Below are positions 22,497-29,981 of a stretch of DNA of 36,282 bases, piece after piece. A program made the translations under genes and the position numbers. The notes below the pieces were generated by a model. It was not told the DNA's origin. It made no database searches and saw only the letters and a list, made by a program, of their open reading frames with translations. The DNA lies in the NCBI GenBank assembly GCA_017577565.1, contig PKRH01000017.1, positions 1-36,282 on the forward strand, given 5' to 3'. Each line of letters opens with the position of its first letter. The first letter of the stretch is position 1. The DNA is from Thermoanaerobacterales bacterium (lineage in GTDB: Bacteria > Actinomycetota > Acidimicrobiia > Acidimicrobiales > JACDCH01).

Positions 22497-23651
22497 TCAG
22501 GCCACCGGGAGGCCGAGGTCGCGGGCGATGACCAGGCGCTGGATCTCGCTCGTCCCCTCGCCGATCTCCAGGATCTTGGCGTCCCGGTAGTGGCGGGCCA
22601 CCGGCGTCTCGTCCATGAAGCCGTAGCCGCCGAAGATCTGCGTCGCCGCCCGGGTGGCGGTCACGGCCGCCTCGGTGGCGTACAGCTTGGCCATCGCCGC
22701 CTGGCGCTTGAAGGGGCGGCCGGTGTCCCGCAGCCACGCGGCCTGGTACGTCAGCAGGGCGGCCGTCTCGGCCATGACCGCCAGGTCGGCGCAGGAGAAG
22801 GCGACCGCCTGGTTGGACCCGATGGGGCGGCCGAAGGCGTGCCGCTCCCCCGCGTAGGCCACCGACTGCTCGAGGCAGCAGCGGATGACGCCGACGGCGA
22901 GCGCGGCGATGGCGATGCGGCCCTCGTCGAGGATCTCCAGGAACTGGGCGTAGCCCCGGCCCCGCTGCCCCAGCAGGTGGTCCTCGGGCACCCGGCAGCC
23001 GCTGAAGGTCAGCCCGTGGGTGTCGGAGGCGTGCCAGCCCATCTTGCGGTAGGGCGGCTGGACGGTCAGGCCGGGCGTGCCGGCGGGCACGACGATGGTC
23101 GAGATCTCGGGCCGGCCGGCGCCCTCGCCGGTGCGGGCCGTGATCGTCACGAGCGAGGTGATCTCGGTGCCGGAGTTGGTGATGAACGCCTTCTCGCCGT
23201 CGATCACCCACTCGCCGCCCTCCAGCCGGGCGGTCGTGCGGGTGCCGCCGGCGTCGCTGCCGGCGTCGGGCTCGGTCAGCCCGAAGGCGGCCAGGGCCCG
23301 GCCGGCGCAGAGGTCCGGCAGCCACCGCTGGCGCTGCTCCTCGGTGCCGAACCGGTGGATCGGGCTGGCGCCCAGGCCGACGCCGGCCTCGAGCGTGATG
23401 GCCAGCGACTGGTCGACCCGGGCGATCTCCTCGATGGCGATGCACAGGGTGGTGAGGTCGGCGCCGCCGCCCCCGTACTCCTCCGGGAAGGGGATGCCGA
23501 ACAGGCCCAGCTCGCCCATCCGCCGGACGACGTCGACCGGGAAGGTGTGCTCGGCGTCCCAGCGCTCGGCGTGCGGGGCGATCTCGCTCTCGGCGAAGTC
23601 CCGCACCACGCGCCGGAGCGCCTCCTGCTCCTCGGTGAACTCCACGTGCAC
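22497..23651 (-). CDS. acyl-CoA dehydrogenase
   Basis: This 384-residue flavoprotein oxidises an acyl-CoA to the trans-2-enoyl-CoA in fatty-acid or branched-amino-acid breakdown. The N-terminal helical domain begins VEFTEEQEALRRVVRDFAE. The FAD/substrate region has FGLTEPDAGSDAGGTRTTA and WVIDGEKAFITNSGTE. The C-terminal domain has AFGRPIGSNQAVAF, IFGGYGFMDETPVARHYRDA and the catalytic base Glu365 in EIGEGTSEIQRL, the position used by short/medium-chain enzymes. Substrate length cannot be read from sequence. The GTG at 23651 is chosen because TAGCAT (23659-23664) ends 7 bases upstream. It is transcribed away from pabB and stands alone next to the glycan cluster. Confidence 0.95.
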   Translation of the reverse strand: MHVEFTEEQEALRRVVRDFAESEIAPHAERWDAEHTFPVDVVRRMGELGLFGIPFPEEYGGGGADLTTLCIAIEEIARVDQSLAITLEAGVGLGASPIHRFGTEEQRQRWLPDLCAGRALAAFGLTEPDAGSDAGGTRTTARLEGGEWVIDGEKAFITNSGTEITSLVTITARTGEGAGRPEISTIVVPAGTPGLTVQPPYRKMGWHASDTHGLTFSGCRVPEDHLLGQRGRGYAQFLEILDEGRIAIAALAVGVIRCCLEQSVAYAGERHAFGRPIGSNQAVAFSCADLAVMAETAALLTYQAAWLRDTGRPFKRQAAMAKLYATEAAVTATRAATQIFGGYGFMDETPVARHYRDAKILEIGEGTSEIQRLVIARDLGLPVA

Positions 23652-23658
23652 CCCGGCG

Positions 23659-23664
23659 ATGCTA
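23659..23664 (-). promoter_or_regulatory. -10 box for the acyl-CoA dehydrogenase (leaderless type)
   Basis: TAGCAT on the minus strand ends 7 bases before the GTG at 23651. Confidence 0.45.
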
Positions 23665-23704
23665 GGGGTCGCCCTGCCCCGGTCGCCCCACCGCCCGCCC
23701 GGCC

Positions 23705-23710
23705 TATCCT
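23705..23710 (+). promoter_or_regulatory. -10 box upstream of pabB
   Basis: TATCCT ends 8 bases before an ATG at 23719 that opens a 16-codon reading frame, not pabB itself. Transcription would start about 48 bases before the pabB GTG. Confidence 0.45.
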
Positions 23711-23718
23711 CCGGGCCG

Positions 23719-23769
23719 ATGGCGCCCGCCCCCTGCCCCCGACCCGGCGGCGGGACGGCGCGCTCGTGA
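23719..23769 (+). CDS. possible leaderless 16-codon upstream ORF coupled to pabB
   Basis: The frame reads MAPAPCPRPGGGTARS and stops at TGA 23767-23769. Its stop overlaps the pabB start codon as GTGA. The ATG has the same -10 spacing (8 bases) as verified-looking genes in this window. The peptide is Pro- and Gly-rich with no runs of Trp, Phe or Tyr, so classic amino-acid attenuation is unlikely. It could couple ribosomes from a leaderless start into pabB, or be chance. Confidence 0.3.
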   Translation: MAPAPCPRPGGGTARS

Positions 23770-24800
23770 GCCCGGACGCCGGCGCCCCGCTCGCCGTGGT
23801 GGGCGGCCGGCTGCTGACCGGGCTGGTCGACGTCACCTCCGACCTCGCGGCGCTGGACGGCGAGGGCCTGTGGGCGGTCGTGCTGCCCTACGACGGCGAG
23901 CCGGTGCTGGCCCGGTTCGCCGAGTCCCGGCCGGCCCGGCCGTGGCCGGGGCCGCCGTGGCGGGGGCCGGCGCCGGACGCGTGGTCGACCTCGCTCGACC
24001 GCGACGCGTACTGCGCGGGTGTCGAGGCCATCCGGGCGGCGATCGCGGCCGGCGACGTCTACCAGGTCAACCTCACCCGCCGCCTGTCCGCCCCGCTGCC
24101 GCCCGGCGCGGACGTCGCCGCGCTGGGCGCCGCCCTCGGTCGGGGCAACCCCGCGCCCTACGCGGCCGTCGTGCGGCTGCCGGCGGTGGGCTGCGAGGTC
24201 GCCTCGGCCTCGCCCGAGCGGTTCCTGCGCCGGGACGGCGACCTCGTGGCGTCCTCGCCGATCAAGGGCACGGCCCCTGACCCGTCGGGCTTCCTCCCCA
24301 AGGACCGGGACGAGAACGTGATGATCGTCGACCTCGTCCGCAACGACCTCGGGCGGGTGTGCGAGTGGGGGACGGTGGAGGTGCCCGCGCTCTGCGCCGT
24401 CGAGCACCACCCCGGCCTCGTCCACCTCGTGTCCACGGTGACCGGGCGCCTGCGCCCCGGCGTCACCTGGGGCGAGCTCGTCGAGGCGACGTTCCCGCCG
24501 GGGTCGGTGACCGGCGCGCCCAAGCTCGCGGCGATGGACCACATCGCCCGGCTCGAGCGCGGGCCCCGCGGCGTGTACTGCGGCGCCGTCGGGTGGGTCG
24601 ACGCCGACGCCCGCCGGGGCGAGCTCAACGTGGCGATCCGGACCTTCTGGTTCGAGGACGGCCTGCTGCACCTCGGCACCGGGGGCGGCATCACCTGGGG
24701 GTCGACACCCGAGGGCGAGTGGGCCGAGACCGAGCTGAAGGCCCGCCGGCTGCTGGCCGTGGCGTCGGGGGCGCCGCCGCCCGCGGGCTCGGGCGACTGA
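23766..24800 (+). CDS. pabB: aminodeoxychorismate synthase component I
   Basis: This 344-residue chorismate-binding enzyme turns chorismate plus ammonia or glutamine nitrogen into 4-amino-4-deoxychorismate for folate. The C-terminal catalytic domain has GDVYQVNLTRRLSAPLP, SASPERFLRRDG, and PIKGTAPDP with Lys167, the PabB-type residue where TrpE has Ala. It is followed by DRDENVMIVDLVRNDLGRVCE, ATFPPGSVTGAPKLAAM and CGAVGWVD. The N-terminal domain is short, as in compact actinobacterial PabB. The GTG at 23766 is the only reasonable start in this frame, and a GGCGGGA stretch 10 or so bases upstream may act as a weak ribosome site. pabC follows 64 bases downstream. The PabA glutaminase partner is not in the window. 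Confidence 0.92.
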   Translation: MSPDAGAPLAVVGGRLLTGLVDVTSDLAALDGEGLWAVVLPYDGEPVLARFAESRPARPWPGPPWRGPAPDAWSTSLDRDAYCAGVEAIRAAIAAGDVYQVNLTRRLSAPLPPGADVAALGAALGRGNPAPYAAVVRLPAVGCEVASASPERFLRRDGDLVASSPIKGTAPDPSGFLPKDRDENVMIVDLVRNDLGRVCEWGTVEVPALCAVEHHPGLVHLVSTVTGRLRPGVTWGELVEATFPPGSVTGAPKLAAMDHIARLERGPRGVYCGAVGWVDADARRGELNVAIRTFWFEDGLLHLGTGGGITWGSTPEGEWAETELKARRLLAVASGAPPPAGSGD

Positions 24801-24850
24801 GGGCCGGCGGCGGGCCCGCGGGCCGGCTCGACGCCCGCCCGCCGGTCGGC

Positions 24851-24856
24851 TTCGAT
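24851..24856 (+). promoter_or_regulatory. possible -10 box for pabC (leaderless type)
   Basis: TTCGAT ends 8 bases before the GTG at 24865. It may provide a second promoter within the pabB-pabC pair. Confidence 0.35.
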
Positions 24857-24864
24857 GTCGCGGC

Positions 24865-25710
24865 GTGTCCGAGCGAGGTGCCGTCGCGGTGTGGCTGGAC
24901 GGCCGGCTGGTCGACCCGGCCGACGCCACCGTCTCCGTGTTCGACCGTGGGCTGACCGTCGGCGACGGCGTCTTCGAGACGCTCAAGGTCGTGCGGGGCC
25001 GGCCCTTCGCCGTGCGCCGCCACCTGGCCCGGCTCCACCGCTCGGCCCGGGGCCTGGGCCTGGACGTGCCGGTCGGCGACGCCACCCTGCGGGCGGCGGT
25101 CGACGAGGTGGCGGCGGCCGCCGGCCTCGAGCTCGGCCGGCTGCGGATCACGCTGACCGCCGGCACCAGCCCGCCCGGCTCGGCCCGGGCGCCGTCCGAC
25201 CCGACGCTCGTCGTGACCGCCACGCCGCTCGCCCCCTGGCCACCCGAGACCACGGCGATCACCGTGCCCTGGCCCCGCAACGAGCACTCGGCCATCGCCG
25301 GGGTGAAGACCACGTCCTACGCCGAGAACGTCGTGGCGCTCGCCGAGGCGCGCAAGGTCGGCGCCACCGAGGCGATCATGGGCAACACCGCCGGGAACCT
25401 GTGCGAGGGCACGGGCACCAACGTCTTCGTCGCCCTCGACGGGCGGCTGCTCACGCCGCCCCTGATGTCGGGCTGCCTGGCCGGCGTCACCCGGGAGCTG
25501 CTGCTCGAGCTGCTCCCGGAGGCCGACGAGGAGGACGTGCCCCTCGCGGCCCTGGCCGAGGCCGACGAGGTGCTGCTCACCTCGACGACCCGGGACGTGC
25601 AACCGCTGCGGGCCCTCGACGGCCGGCCGCTGCCCGGCGTCGACGGGCCGTGGGCCCGGCGGGCGATGGCGGCCGTCGCCGAGCTGCAGGCCCGCGACCT
25701 CGACCCCTGA
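24865..25710 (+). CDS. pabC: 4-amino-4-deoxychorismate lyase (class IV aminotransferase fold)
   Basis: This 281-residue PLP enzyme releases pyruvate from aminodeoxychorismate to give p-aminobenzoate. The fold-type IV signatures are DRGLTVGDGVFETLKVVRG, the RHLARLHRSARGLGL segment, the PLP-binding Lys148 in GVKTTSYAENVVALAEA, MGNTAGNLCEGTGTNVFV and the C-terminal LTSTTRDVQPL. A branched-chain or D-amino-acid transaminase is the structural alternative, but the direct pabB linkage argues for PabC. The GTG start is supported by the TTCGAT box. It is convergent with birA across a strong palindrome. Confidence 0.87.
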   Translation: MSERGAVAVWLDGRLVDPADATVSVFDRGLTVGDGVFETLKVVRGRPFAVRRHLARLHRSARGLGLDVPVGDATLRAAVDEVAAAAGLELGRLRITLTAGTSPPGSARAPSDPTLVVTATPLAPWPPETTAITVPWPRNEHSAIAGVKTTSYAENVVALAEARKVGATEAIMGNTAGNLCEGTGTNVFVALDGRLLTPPLMSGCLAGVTRELLLELLPEADEEDVPLAALAEADEVLLTSTTRDVQPLRALDGRPLPGVDGPWARRAMAAVAELQARDLDP

Positions 25711-25712
25711 GC

Positions 25713-25740
25713 CCCGCCCCGACCCCGGGGTCAGAGCGGG
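25713..25740. terminator. bidirectional hairpin between convergent pabC and birA
   Basis: The perfect 12-bp palindrome GACCCCGGGGTC (25721-25732) is nested in an outer CCCGC/GCGGG pair (25713-25717 with 25736-25740). It lies exactly in the 20-base gap between two convergent genes and extends into the birA stop codon. There is no U-tract, but position and strength suit a shared terminator. Confidence 0.45.
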
Positions 25741-26621
25741 CGCAGGTGCACGACGTCACCGACCGCCAGGGTGCGGCGCCCGCCCTCGAGCGTGTCGACG
25801 ACCAGGTGGCCCTCGGCGGTGACGTCGGCGGCCGTCCCCTCGACGTCGTCCGCGCCGAGGTCGACCCGGACCCGGCGGCCCAGCGTGGCCGAGCGGGCCC
25901 GCCAGTCGTCGAGCAGGTCCGCCGGCCCCTCGGCCACCAGGGCGCCGTAGCGCCGCTCGAGCCGGCGCAGGTAGGCGACCAGGAGGTCGACACGGTCGAC
26001 GGCGGCGCCCAGCCAGCTCAGGGCGGTCGCGGTGTCCGCCAGCGCCTCCAGCTCGGGGTCGACCCCGTCGGCGCCGGGGCGCGGCCAGTCGACGTTCACG
26101 CCGATCCCCACGACGACGGCCAGGCGCTCGTCCGGCCGCGGCACCCGGTAGCCGGCGGCCGCGTGGCTGCCCGCCGGCCAGTCGGCCTCGGCCAGCAGCC
26201 CCGACAGCTTGCGCTCGCCGTCGGGCGTGTCGACGACCAGGTCGTTGGGCCACTTCAGGCGGGCGACGACGCCGGCGACCTCCTCGACCGCCTCGGCCAT
26301 CGCCAGGCCGGCGGCGAACCCGACCGCCCCGGCGACGCGCGCCGGCGGGCGCAGCAGCACCGAGACGAGCAGCGAGCCGCCCGGCGGGGCCACCCAGGTG
26401 CGGGACCGGCGACCCCGCCCCGCGGTCTGGTGGTCGGCGACGACGACCGTGCCCTCGCGGGCCCCGTCGCGGGCCAGGTCCATGGCGTCGGCGTTCGTCG
26501 AGCCGGTCGAGGCCGTCCAGCGCACGTCCGCGAACCGGCTGCCGGCGAGCGCCGACCGCGCGCGCTCACCCGCGCTCAGCTGGACCGGCCCGCCGGCCGG
26601 TCTGGCACCGCCCTCCGGCAT
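25731..26621 (-). CDS. birA: biotin-[acetyl-CoA-carboxylase] ligase
   Basis: This 296-residue ligase activates biotin as biotinyl-AMP and attaches it to the carrier Lys of acyl-CoA carboxylases. Visible motifs are TGSTNADAMDLA, the nucleotide-binding loop TAGRGRRSRTWVAPPGG, LLVSVLLRP, and LKWPNDLVVDTPDGERKLSGLL, containing the conserved KWPNDL and K(L)SG elements. A C-terminal SH3-like domain follows. No N-terminal winged helix is present, so it is a monofunctional enzyme, not a DNA-binding repressor. The ATG at 26621 is preferred over an in-frame ATG at 26633 because TATGTT (26629-26634, minus) ends 7 bases before it. It is divergent from the carboxylase gene whose BCCP domain is its likely substrate. 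Confidence 0.93.
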   Translation of the reverse strand: MPEGGARPAGGPVQLSAGERARSALAGSRFADVRWTASTGSTNADAMDLARDGAREGTVVVADHQTAGRGRRSRTWVAPPGGSLLVSVLLRPPARVAGAVGFAAGLAMAEAVEEVAGVVARLKWPNDLVVDTPDGERKLSGLLAEADWPAGSHAAAGYRVPRPDERLAVVVGIGVNVDWPRPGADGVDPELEALADTATALSWLGAAVDRVDLLVAYLRRLERRYGALVAEGPADLLDDWRARSATLGRRVRVDLGADDVEGTAADVTAEGHLVVDTLEGGRRTLAVGDVVHLRPL

Positions 26622-26626
26622 GCCCG

Positions 26627-26634
26627 TAAACATA
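26627..26634. promoter_or_regulatory. overlapping divergent -10 boxes for birA and the carboxylase alpha gene
   Basis: On the plus strand TAAACA (26627-26632) ends 6 bases before the GTG at 26639. On the minus strand TATGTT (26634-26629) ends 7 bases before the ATG at 26621. The two boxes share four bases, and the two start codons are only 17 bases apart. RNA polymerase binding for one gene should exclude the other. Confidence 0.45.
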
Positions 26635-26638
26635 TGGC

Positions 26639-28405
26639 GTGCTCTCCAAGATCCTGATCGCCAACCGGGGGGAGATCGCGGTCCGCGTGATCCGGGCCTG
26701 CCGGGACCTCGGCATCACCTCGGTCGCCGTCTACTCCGACCTCGACCGCGACAGCCTGCACGTCCGCCTGGCGGACGAGGCCTACGCCCTCGGTGGTCAG
26801 ACGGCGGCGGAGAGCTACCTCGACACCGCGAAGATCCTCGACGTCATCGAGCGGTCGGGAGCCGACGCGGTGCACCCGGGCTACGGGTTCTTCAGCGAGA
26901 ACACCGACTTCGCCCGGGCCATCACCGAGCGGGGCGTGACCTTCATCGGCCCGCCCCCCGAGGCGATCGAGATCATGGGCGACAAGGTGTCGTCGCGCCG
27001 GGCCGCCGAGAGGGCCGGGGTGGCCGGCGTGCCGGGCACGACCGAGTTCCTCACCTCGCCCGACGAGGTCATCGCCTTCGGGGAGGAGCACGGCTGGCCG
27101 GTGGCGATCAAGGCCGCGTACGGCGGCGGCGGGCGGGGCATGCGGGTCGTGCGGTCGGCCGACGAGGCCGCCGCCGCCCTGGAGTCGGCGCAGTCGGAGG
27201 CGCTGAAGGGCTTCGGGCGCAGCGAGTGCTACGTCGAGAAGTACCTGACCTGGCCCCGCCACGTCGAGATGCAGGTGTTCGCCGACACCCACGGCAACGT
27301 CGTGTGGGTCGGCGAGCGCGACTGCTCGGCCCAGCGCCGCCACCAGAAGCTGATCGAGGAGAGCCCGGCCCCCCGGTTCCCCGACGAGGTCCGCCAGGCG
27401 ATGGGCGAGGCCGCCGTCCGCGTCACCCGGGCGTGCGGCTACGTCAACGCCGGCACCGTCGAGTTCCTCTACCAGGACGGCGAGTTCTACTTCCTCGAGA
27501 TGAACACCCGGCTGCAGGTCGAGCACCCGGTGACCGAGATGGTCACCGGCATCGACCTGGTGGCCGAGCAGATCCGGGTGGCGTCCGGCGAGCCCCTCAG
27601 CTTCACCCAGGACGACATCGTCCGCCGGGGCCACGCCATCGAGGTGCGCATCAACGCCGAGGACCCGGCGGGCGGTCGCTTCCTCCCCTCGCCCGGGACG
27701 ATCACCCGGCTGCGCCCGCCGCAGGGCTTCGGCGTGCGCTGGGACGGCGGCTACGAGGCCGGCGACGAGGTCTCGCAGTTCTACGACAACCTCGTCGGCA
27801 AGCTGATCTGCTGGGGCGCCGACCGGGAGACGGCGATCAACCGGACGATCCGGGCGCTGGAGGAGCTCGAGCTCGTCGGCCCGGCCACGACCGTCCCGGC
27901 CGACCTCGCCATCCTGCGCCACCCCGACTTCCGGGCCGGCGAGCACTCGACCAAGTGGGTCGAGGAGCGCCTCGACCTCAGCGGCATCGAGCCCGCCGCG
28001 CCCGCCGCCGACGGCGACGCGGGGCGCGAGCCGAAGGTCCGCCGGGACGTGGACGTCGAGGTGAACGGCCGCCGGTTCGGTGTCACCGTCTGGGTGCCCG
28101 AGTCGCAGGCGGCGGCCGCGGCGCCGGCGGGCGGCCCGGCCGTGCGCCCGCGCCCGCGCCGGTCCTCCGGGGCGTCGGCCGCGGCGGCCGGCAGCGGCCA
28201 GGTGGCCGTGCCGATGCAGGGCACGATCGTGAAGGTGCTGGTCAACGAGGGCGACAAGGTCGAGGAGGGCCAGACCGTGTGCGTCCTCGAGGCGATGAAG
28301 ATGGAGAACAACATCACCGCCGACAAGACCGGCACCGTCAAGGAGGTCAAGGTCGAGGCCGGCCAGTCGGTCGGCTCGGGCGACGTCGTCGTCGTCATCG
28401 AGTAG
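26639..28405 (+). CDS. accA: acyl-CoA carboxylase alpha subunit (biotin carboxylase + biotin carrier)
   Basis: This 588-residue subunit of acetyl-/propionyl-CoA carboxylase has an N-terminal biotin carboxylase domain (about 1-445). It carries ILIANRGEIAVRVIRACRD, HPGYGFFSENTDFARA, the ATP-grasp loop KAAYGGGGRGMRVV, ERDCSAQRRHQKLIEE and EMNTRLQVEHPVTEMV. A variable, Ala/Gly/Pro-rich linker follows, then a C-terminal biotinyl domain (about 515-588). The biotin site is Lys554 in LEAMKMENN. The layout matches actinobacterial AccA3/PccA-type subunits, which pair with separate beta subunits; none is in the window. Divergent birA should biotinylate Lys554. Substrate (acetyl- or propionyl-CoA) is not decidable, but the mutase gene at 36157 is consistent with propionyl-CoA metabolism. 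Confidence 0.95.
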   Translation: MLSKILIANRGEIAVRVIRACRDLGITSVAVYSDLDRDSLHVRLADEAYALGGQTAAESYLDTAKILDVIERSGADAVHPGYGFFSENTDFARAITERGVTFIGPPPEAIEIMGDKVSSRRAAERAGVAGVPGTTEFLTSPDEVIAFGEEHGWPVAIKAAYGGGGRGMRVVRSADEAAAALESAQSEALKGFGRSECYVEKYLTWPRHVEMQVFADTHGNVVWVGERDCSAQRRHQKLIEESPAPRFPDEVRQAMGEAAVRVTRACGYVNAGTVEFLYQDGEFYFLEMNTRLQVEHPVTEMVTGIDLVAEQIRVASGEPLSFTQDDIVRRGHAIEVRINAEDPAGGRFLPSPGTITRLRPPQGFGVRWDGGYEAGDEVSQFYDNLVGKLICWGADRETAINRTIRALEELELVGPATTVPADLAILRHPDFRAGEHSTKWVEERLDLSGIEPAAPAADGDAGREPKVRRDVDVEVNGRRFGVTVWVPESQAAAAAPAGGPAVRPRPRRSSGASAAAAGSGQVAVPMQGTIVKVLVNEGDKVEEGQTVCVLEAMKMENNITADKTGTVKEVKVEAGQSVGSGDVVVVIE

Positions 28406-28438
28406 CCACCCGGCGGACGGCGGTCACCCCGCTCCGCC

Positions 28439-28482
28439 TTCTGGCGTCCCCCACCGGCACGCACGCGCGTGAGCGACGCCGG
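28439..28482. repeat. palindromic repeat, left copy
   Basis: The stem arms CTGGCGTC (28441-28448) and GACGCCGG (28475-28482) enclose a 26-base loop. The 14 bases at 28439-28452 and the 11 bases at 28470-28480 recur in inverted orientation, with the same 17-base spacing, at 29391-29432. It lies 33 bases after the carboxylase stop and could also act as its terminator. Confidence 0.6.
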
Positions 28483-28612
28483 AGGCATCCGGCCGCCGAG
28501 GCTGTCGGCAGCGCGACCTGGCTCCCCGGCGCTGCCACGCTCGACGGGCACGGACCTCCGGGCGGCACGGCGGCGATCGGGGACACCACGCCTCTGCGCA
28601 GCCACCCACCGC

Positions 28613-28618
28613 AGGAGG
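28613..28618 (+). promoter_or_regulatory. ribosome binding site of the broken AbiEi-like gene
   Basis: AGGAGG lies 6 bases before the ATG at 28625, fixing the original start of the pseudogene. The rest of 28406-28624 holds only the left palindromic repeat. Confidence 0.6.
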
Positions 28619-28624
28619 TGCGAG

Positions 28625-29498
28625 ATGGACCCGCACTGGGCCCGCTTCGTCGAGCTCGCCCGCCCCCACGACGGCGTCGTCACCTGGCGCGAGGCCATGG
28701 CGATCGACGTCCCGTCCCACCGACTGCACGCCTGGCAGCGGGCGGGGCGCATCGCTCGCCCCGCGCCACAGGTCGACGTTGTCGCCGGCGCGCCCGTGTC
28801 CTGGCGCCAGCGGGTCCGCATCGCCACCGGGTCCGGCGCCGCCTGGGCGTCCACCGCACGGCCGCGGCGCTCGCCGGCCTGGAGGGCTTCGTCGGGCGGA
28901 CGGTCGAGGTCGTGACCGAGCGGGGTCGCCGGCGGAAGCGCAGCGCCTGGAAGGTCCACGAGAGCCGCACGTTGCGGGCAGCCGACCTGACGGTCGTCGA
29001 CGGCCTGCCGTCGACGTCGGTCGTGCGCACGATCCTCGACCTCCCCGCCGTCGCCCACCCGTACCTGGTGGGCAGGGCGCTGGACGACGCCTGCCGCCGG
29101 TGGCCGACGCGGGCGATCCGGCTCGTGCGCTCGATCGGGCTACCCGACCCGGTCCCCCAGTTCCGGGTGGCCGACGGCGACGACTTCGTCGCGTCCCTCG
29201 ACCTGGCGTGGCCGGACATCAGGTGGTGGGTCGAGTGCGACGGTCTGGCCGCTCACTGGGGAAGGCCGCCCACGAGTGGGACCGGACGCGCCGCCGGCGG
29301 CTCAAGCGCCTCGGTCGGGACGGGGTCGAGATCACCTACGACGACCTCACCAAGCGCAGGGCAGGGGGACAGCGCGCGACCCCTTGCCCTGGCGTCGCTC
29401 AGCGGCACATCGGCAACCGGGGGACGCCAGAACGGGCGCGGGACGTGGGTGCCGACCCGGGTCACGCGCGGGACGCGGGGCGGGTGAGGACGGCGTAG
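28625..29498 (+). pseudogene. broken AbiEi-antitoxin-like / DUF559 (VSR-fold) protein
   Basis: The remains read as three frames. Frame one (28625 to about 28850) gives MDPHWARFVELARPHDGVVT and a helix-turn-helix-like N-terminus typical of AbiEi-family antitoxin domains. A missing C in CCC near 28851 shifts the frame. The next part continues RTAAALAGLEGFVG, WKVHESRTLRAADLTVVDGL, TSVVRTILDL and DFVASLDLAWPDIRWWVECDG, the DUF559/VSR-like nuclease core. A second missing base near 29257 shifts it again, and the end reads KAAHEWDRTRRRRLKRLG and EITYDDLTKRRA. Recognisable similarity ends near 29360 although the frame stays open to 29498. Restoring one base at each point gives a continuous protein of about 250 residues. 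Such genes are often orphan and multi-copy in actinobacteria. Sequencing error is an alternative to true decay. Confidence 0.75.
29389..29432. repeat. palindromic repeat, right copy
   Basis: The arms CTGGCGTC (29389-29396) and GACGCCAG (29423-29430) form a perfect 8-bp stem around a 26-base loop, the same geometry as the left copy at 28439-28482. Its reverse complement matches the left copy over 14 and 11 bases at identical spacing. It lies just after the recognisable end of the broken AbiEi-like gene. Confidence 0.6.
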
Positions 29499-29938
29499 GC
29501 GCCGGCGGCCAGGGCCACGGCGGCGACGATCGCCAGCGGCGAGGCGTCGACGAGCGCCTCCACGCCGGCCACCGCGCCACCGGCGCCGGCGGCGGCGAGG
29601 GCCAGGTCGACCGCGACGTGCGACCAGCGCGGCGGCGTGTCCGGCCGCCCGAAGCAGCCGCAGGTGCCGACCGGGCGGCCCGAGCGCAGGGCGACCGCGA
29701 CGAACCCGGCGAACGCCAGGTAGCTCACGGCCACGAGCGCCGCCGGCAGCCGCCCGCCGACGGCGAGCACGACGGCGCCGAGCACCGCCTCGGCCGCCGC
29801 GCCCGCCCGCACGAGCGCGGGGGCGACCGGCAGGCCGACGGCCGCGAGGGCCCCGGCCGTGCGCGAGGGGTCGACGACCTTCGCACCCCCCGCCGCCAGC
29901 AGCAGCAGCCCGGCCGCCCCGACCAGCGCGGTCACCAT
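29462..29938 (-). CDS. MauE/DoxX-like membrane protein
   Basis: This 158-residue integral membrane protein has about four to five helices, beginning VTALVGAAGLLLLAAGGAKV. A cysteine motif TCGCFGRPDTPPRWSHV lies at about residues 92-108. The CGCFG pair followed by a Pro-Pro and His resembles the MauE family, which is linked to disulfide or redox chemistry in the envelope, and DoxX-like proteins. Its substrate here is unknown. It follows the lpdA-like gene by 43 bases with a strong hairpin between them. Its C-terminal end overlaps the still-open third frame of the opposite-strand pseudogene, which suggests that the pseudogene's real end lies before 29462. Confidence 0.8.
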   Translation of the reverse strand: MVTALVGAAGLLLLAAGGAKVVDPSRTAGALAAVGLPVAPALVRAGAAAEAVLGAVVLAVGGRLPAALVAVSYLAFAGFVAVALRSGRPVGTCGCFGRPDTPPRWSHVAVDLALAAAGAGGAVAGVEALVDASPLAIVAAVALAAGAYAVLTRPASRA

Positions 29939-29945
29939 CGCCCGA

Positions 29946-29965
29946 GCGGCCGGCGGACCGGCCGC
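29946..29965 (-). terminator. perfect hairpin between lpdA-like gene and MauE-like gene
   Basis: GCGGCCGG and CCGGCCGC form a perfect 8-bp stem around a 4-base loop. It sits 7 bases before the MauE-like ATG at 29938 on the minus strand. It could attenuate transcription from the upstream gene or hide the ribosome site; no U-tract follows. Confidence 0.35.
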
Positions 29966-29981
29966 CTCCCGCCGGCGGGGA

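Noticed and set aside
22497..25313. A 938-codon minus-strand frame spanning the acyl-CoA dehydrogenase and the region opposite pabB and pabC
   Set aside because: Only its last 384 codons (from GTG 23651) encode a known protein. The rest mirrors pabB/pabC and lies upstream of the promoter box.
28625..29498. A functional type IV toxin-antitoxin or defence system
   Set aside because: The AbiEi-like gene is frameshifted twice and no AbiEii nucleotidyltransferase toxin lies beside it; the next gene is a MauE-like membrane protein.
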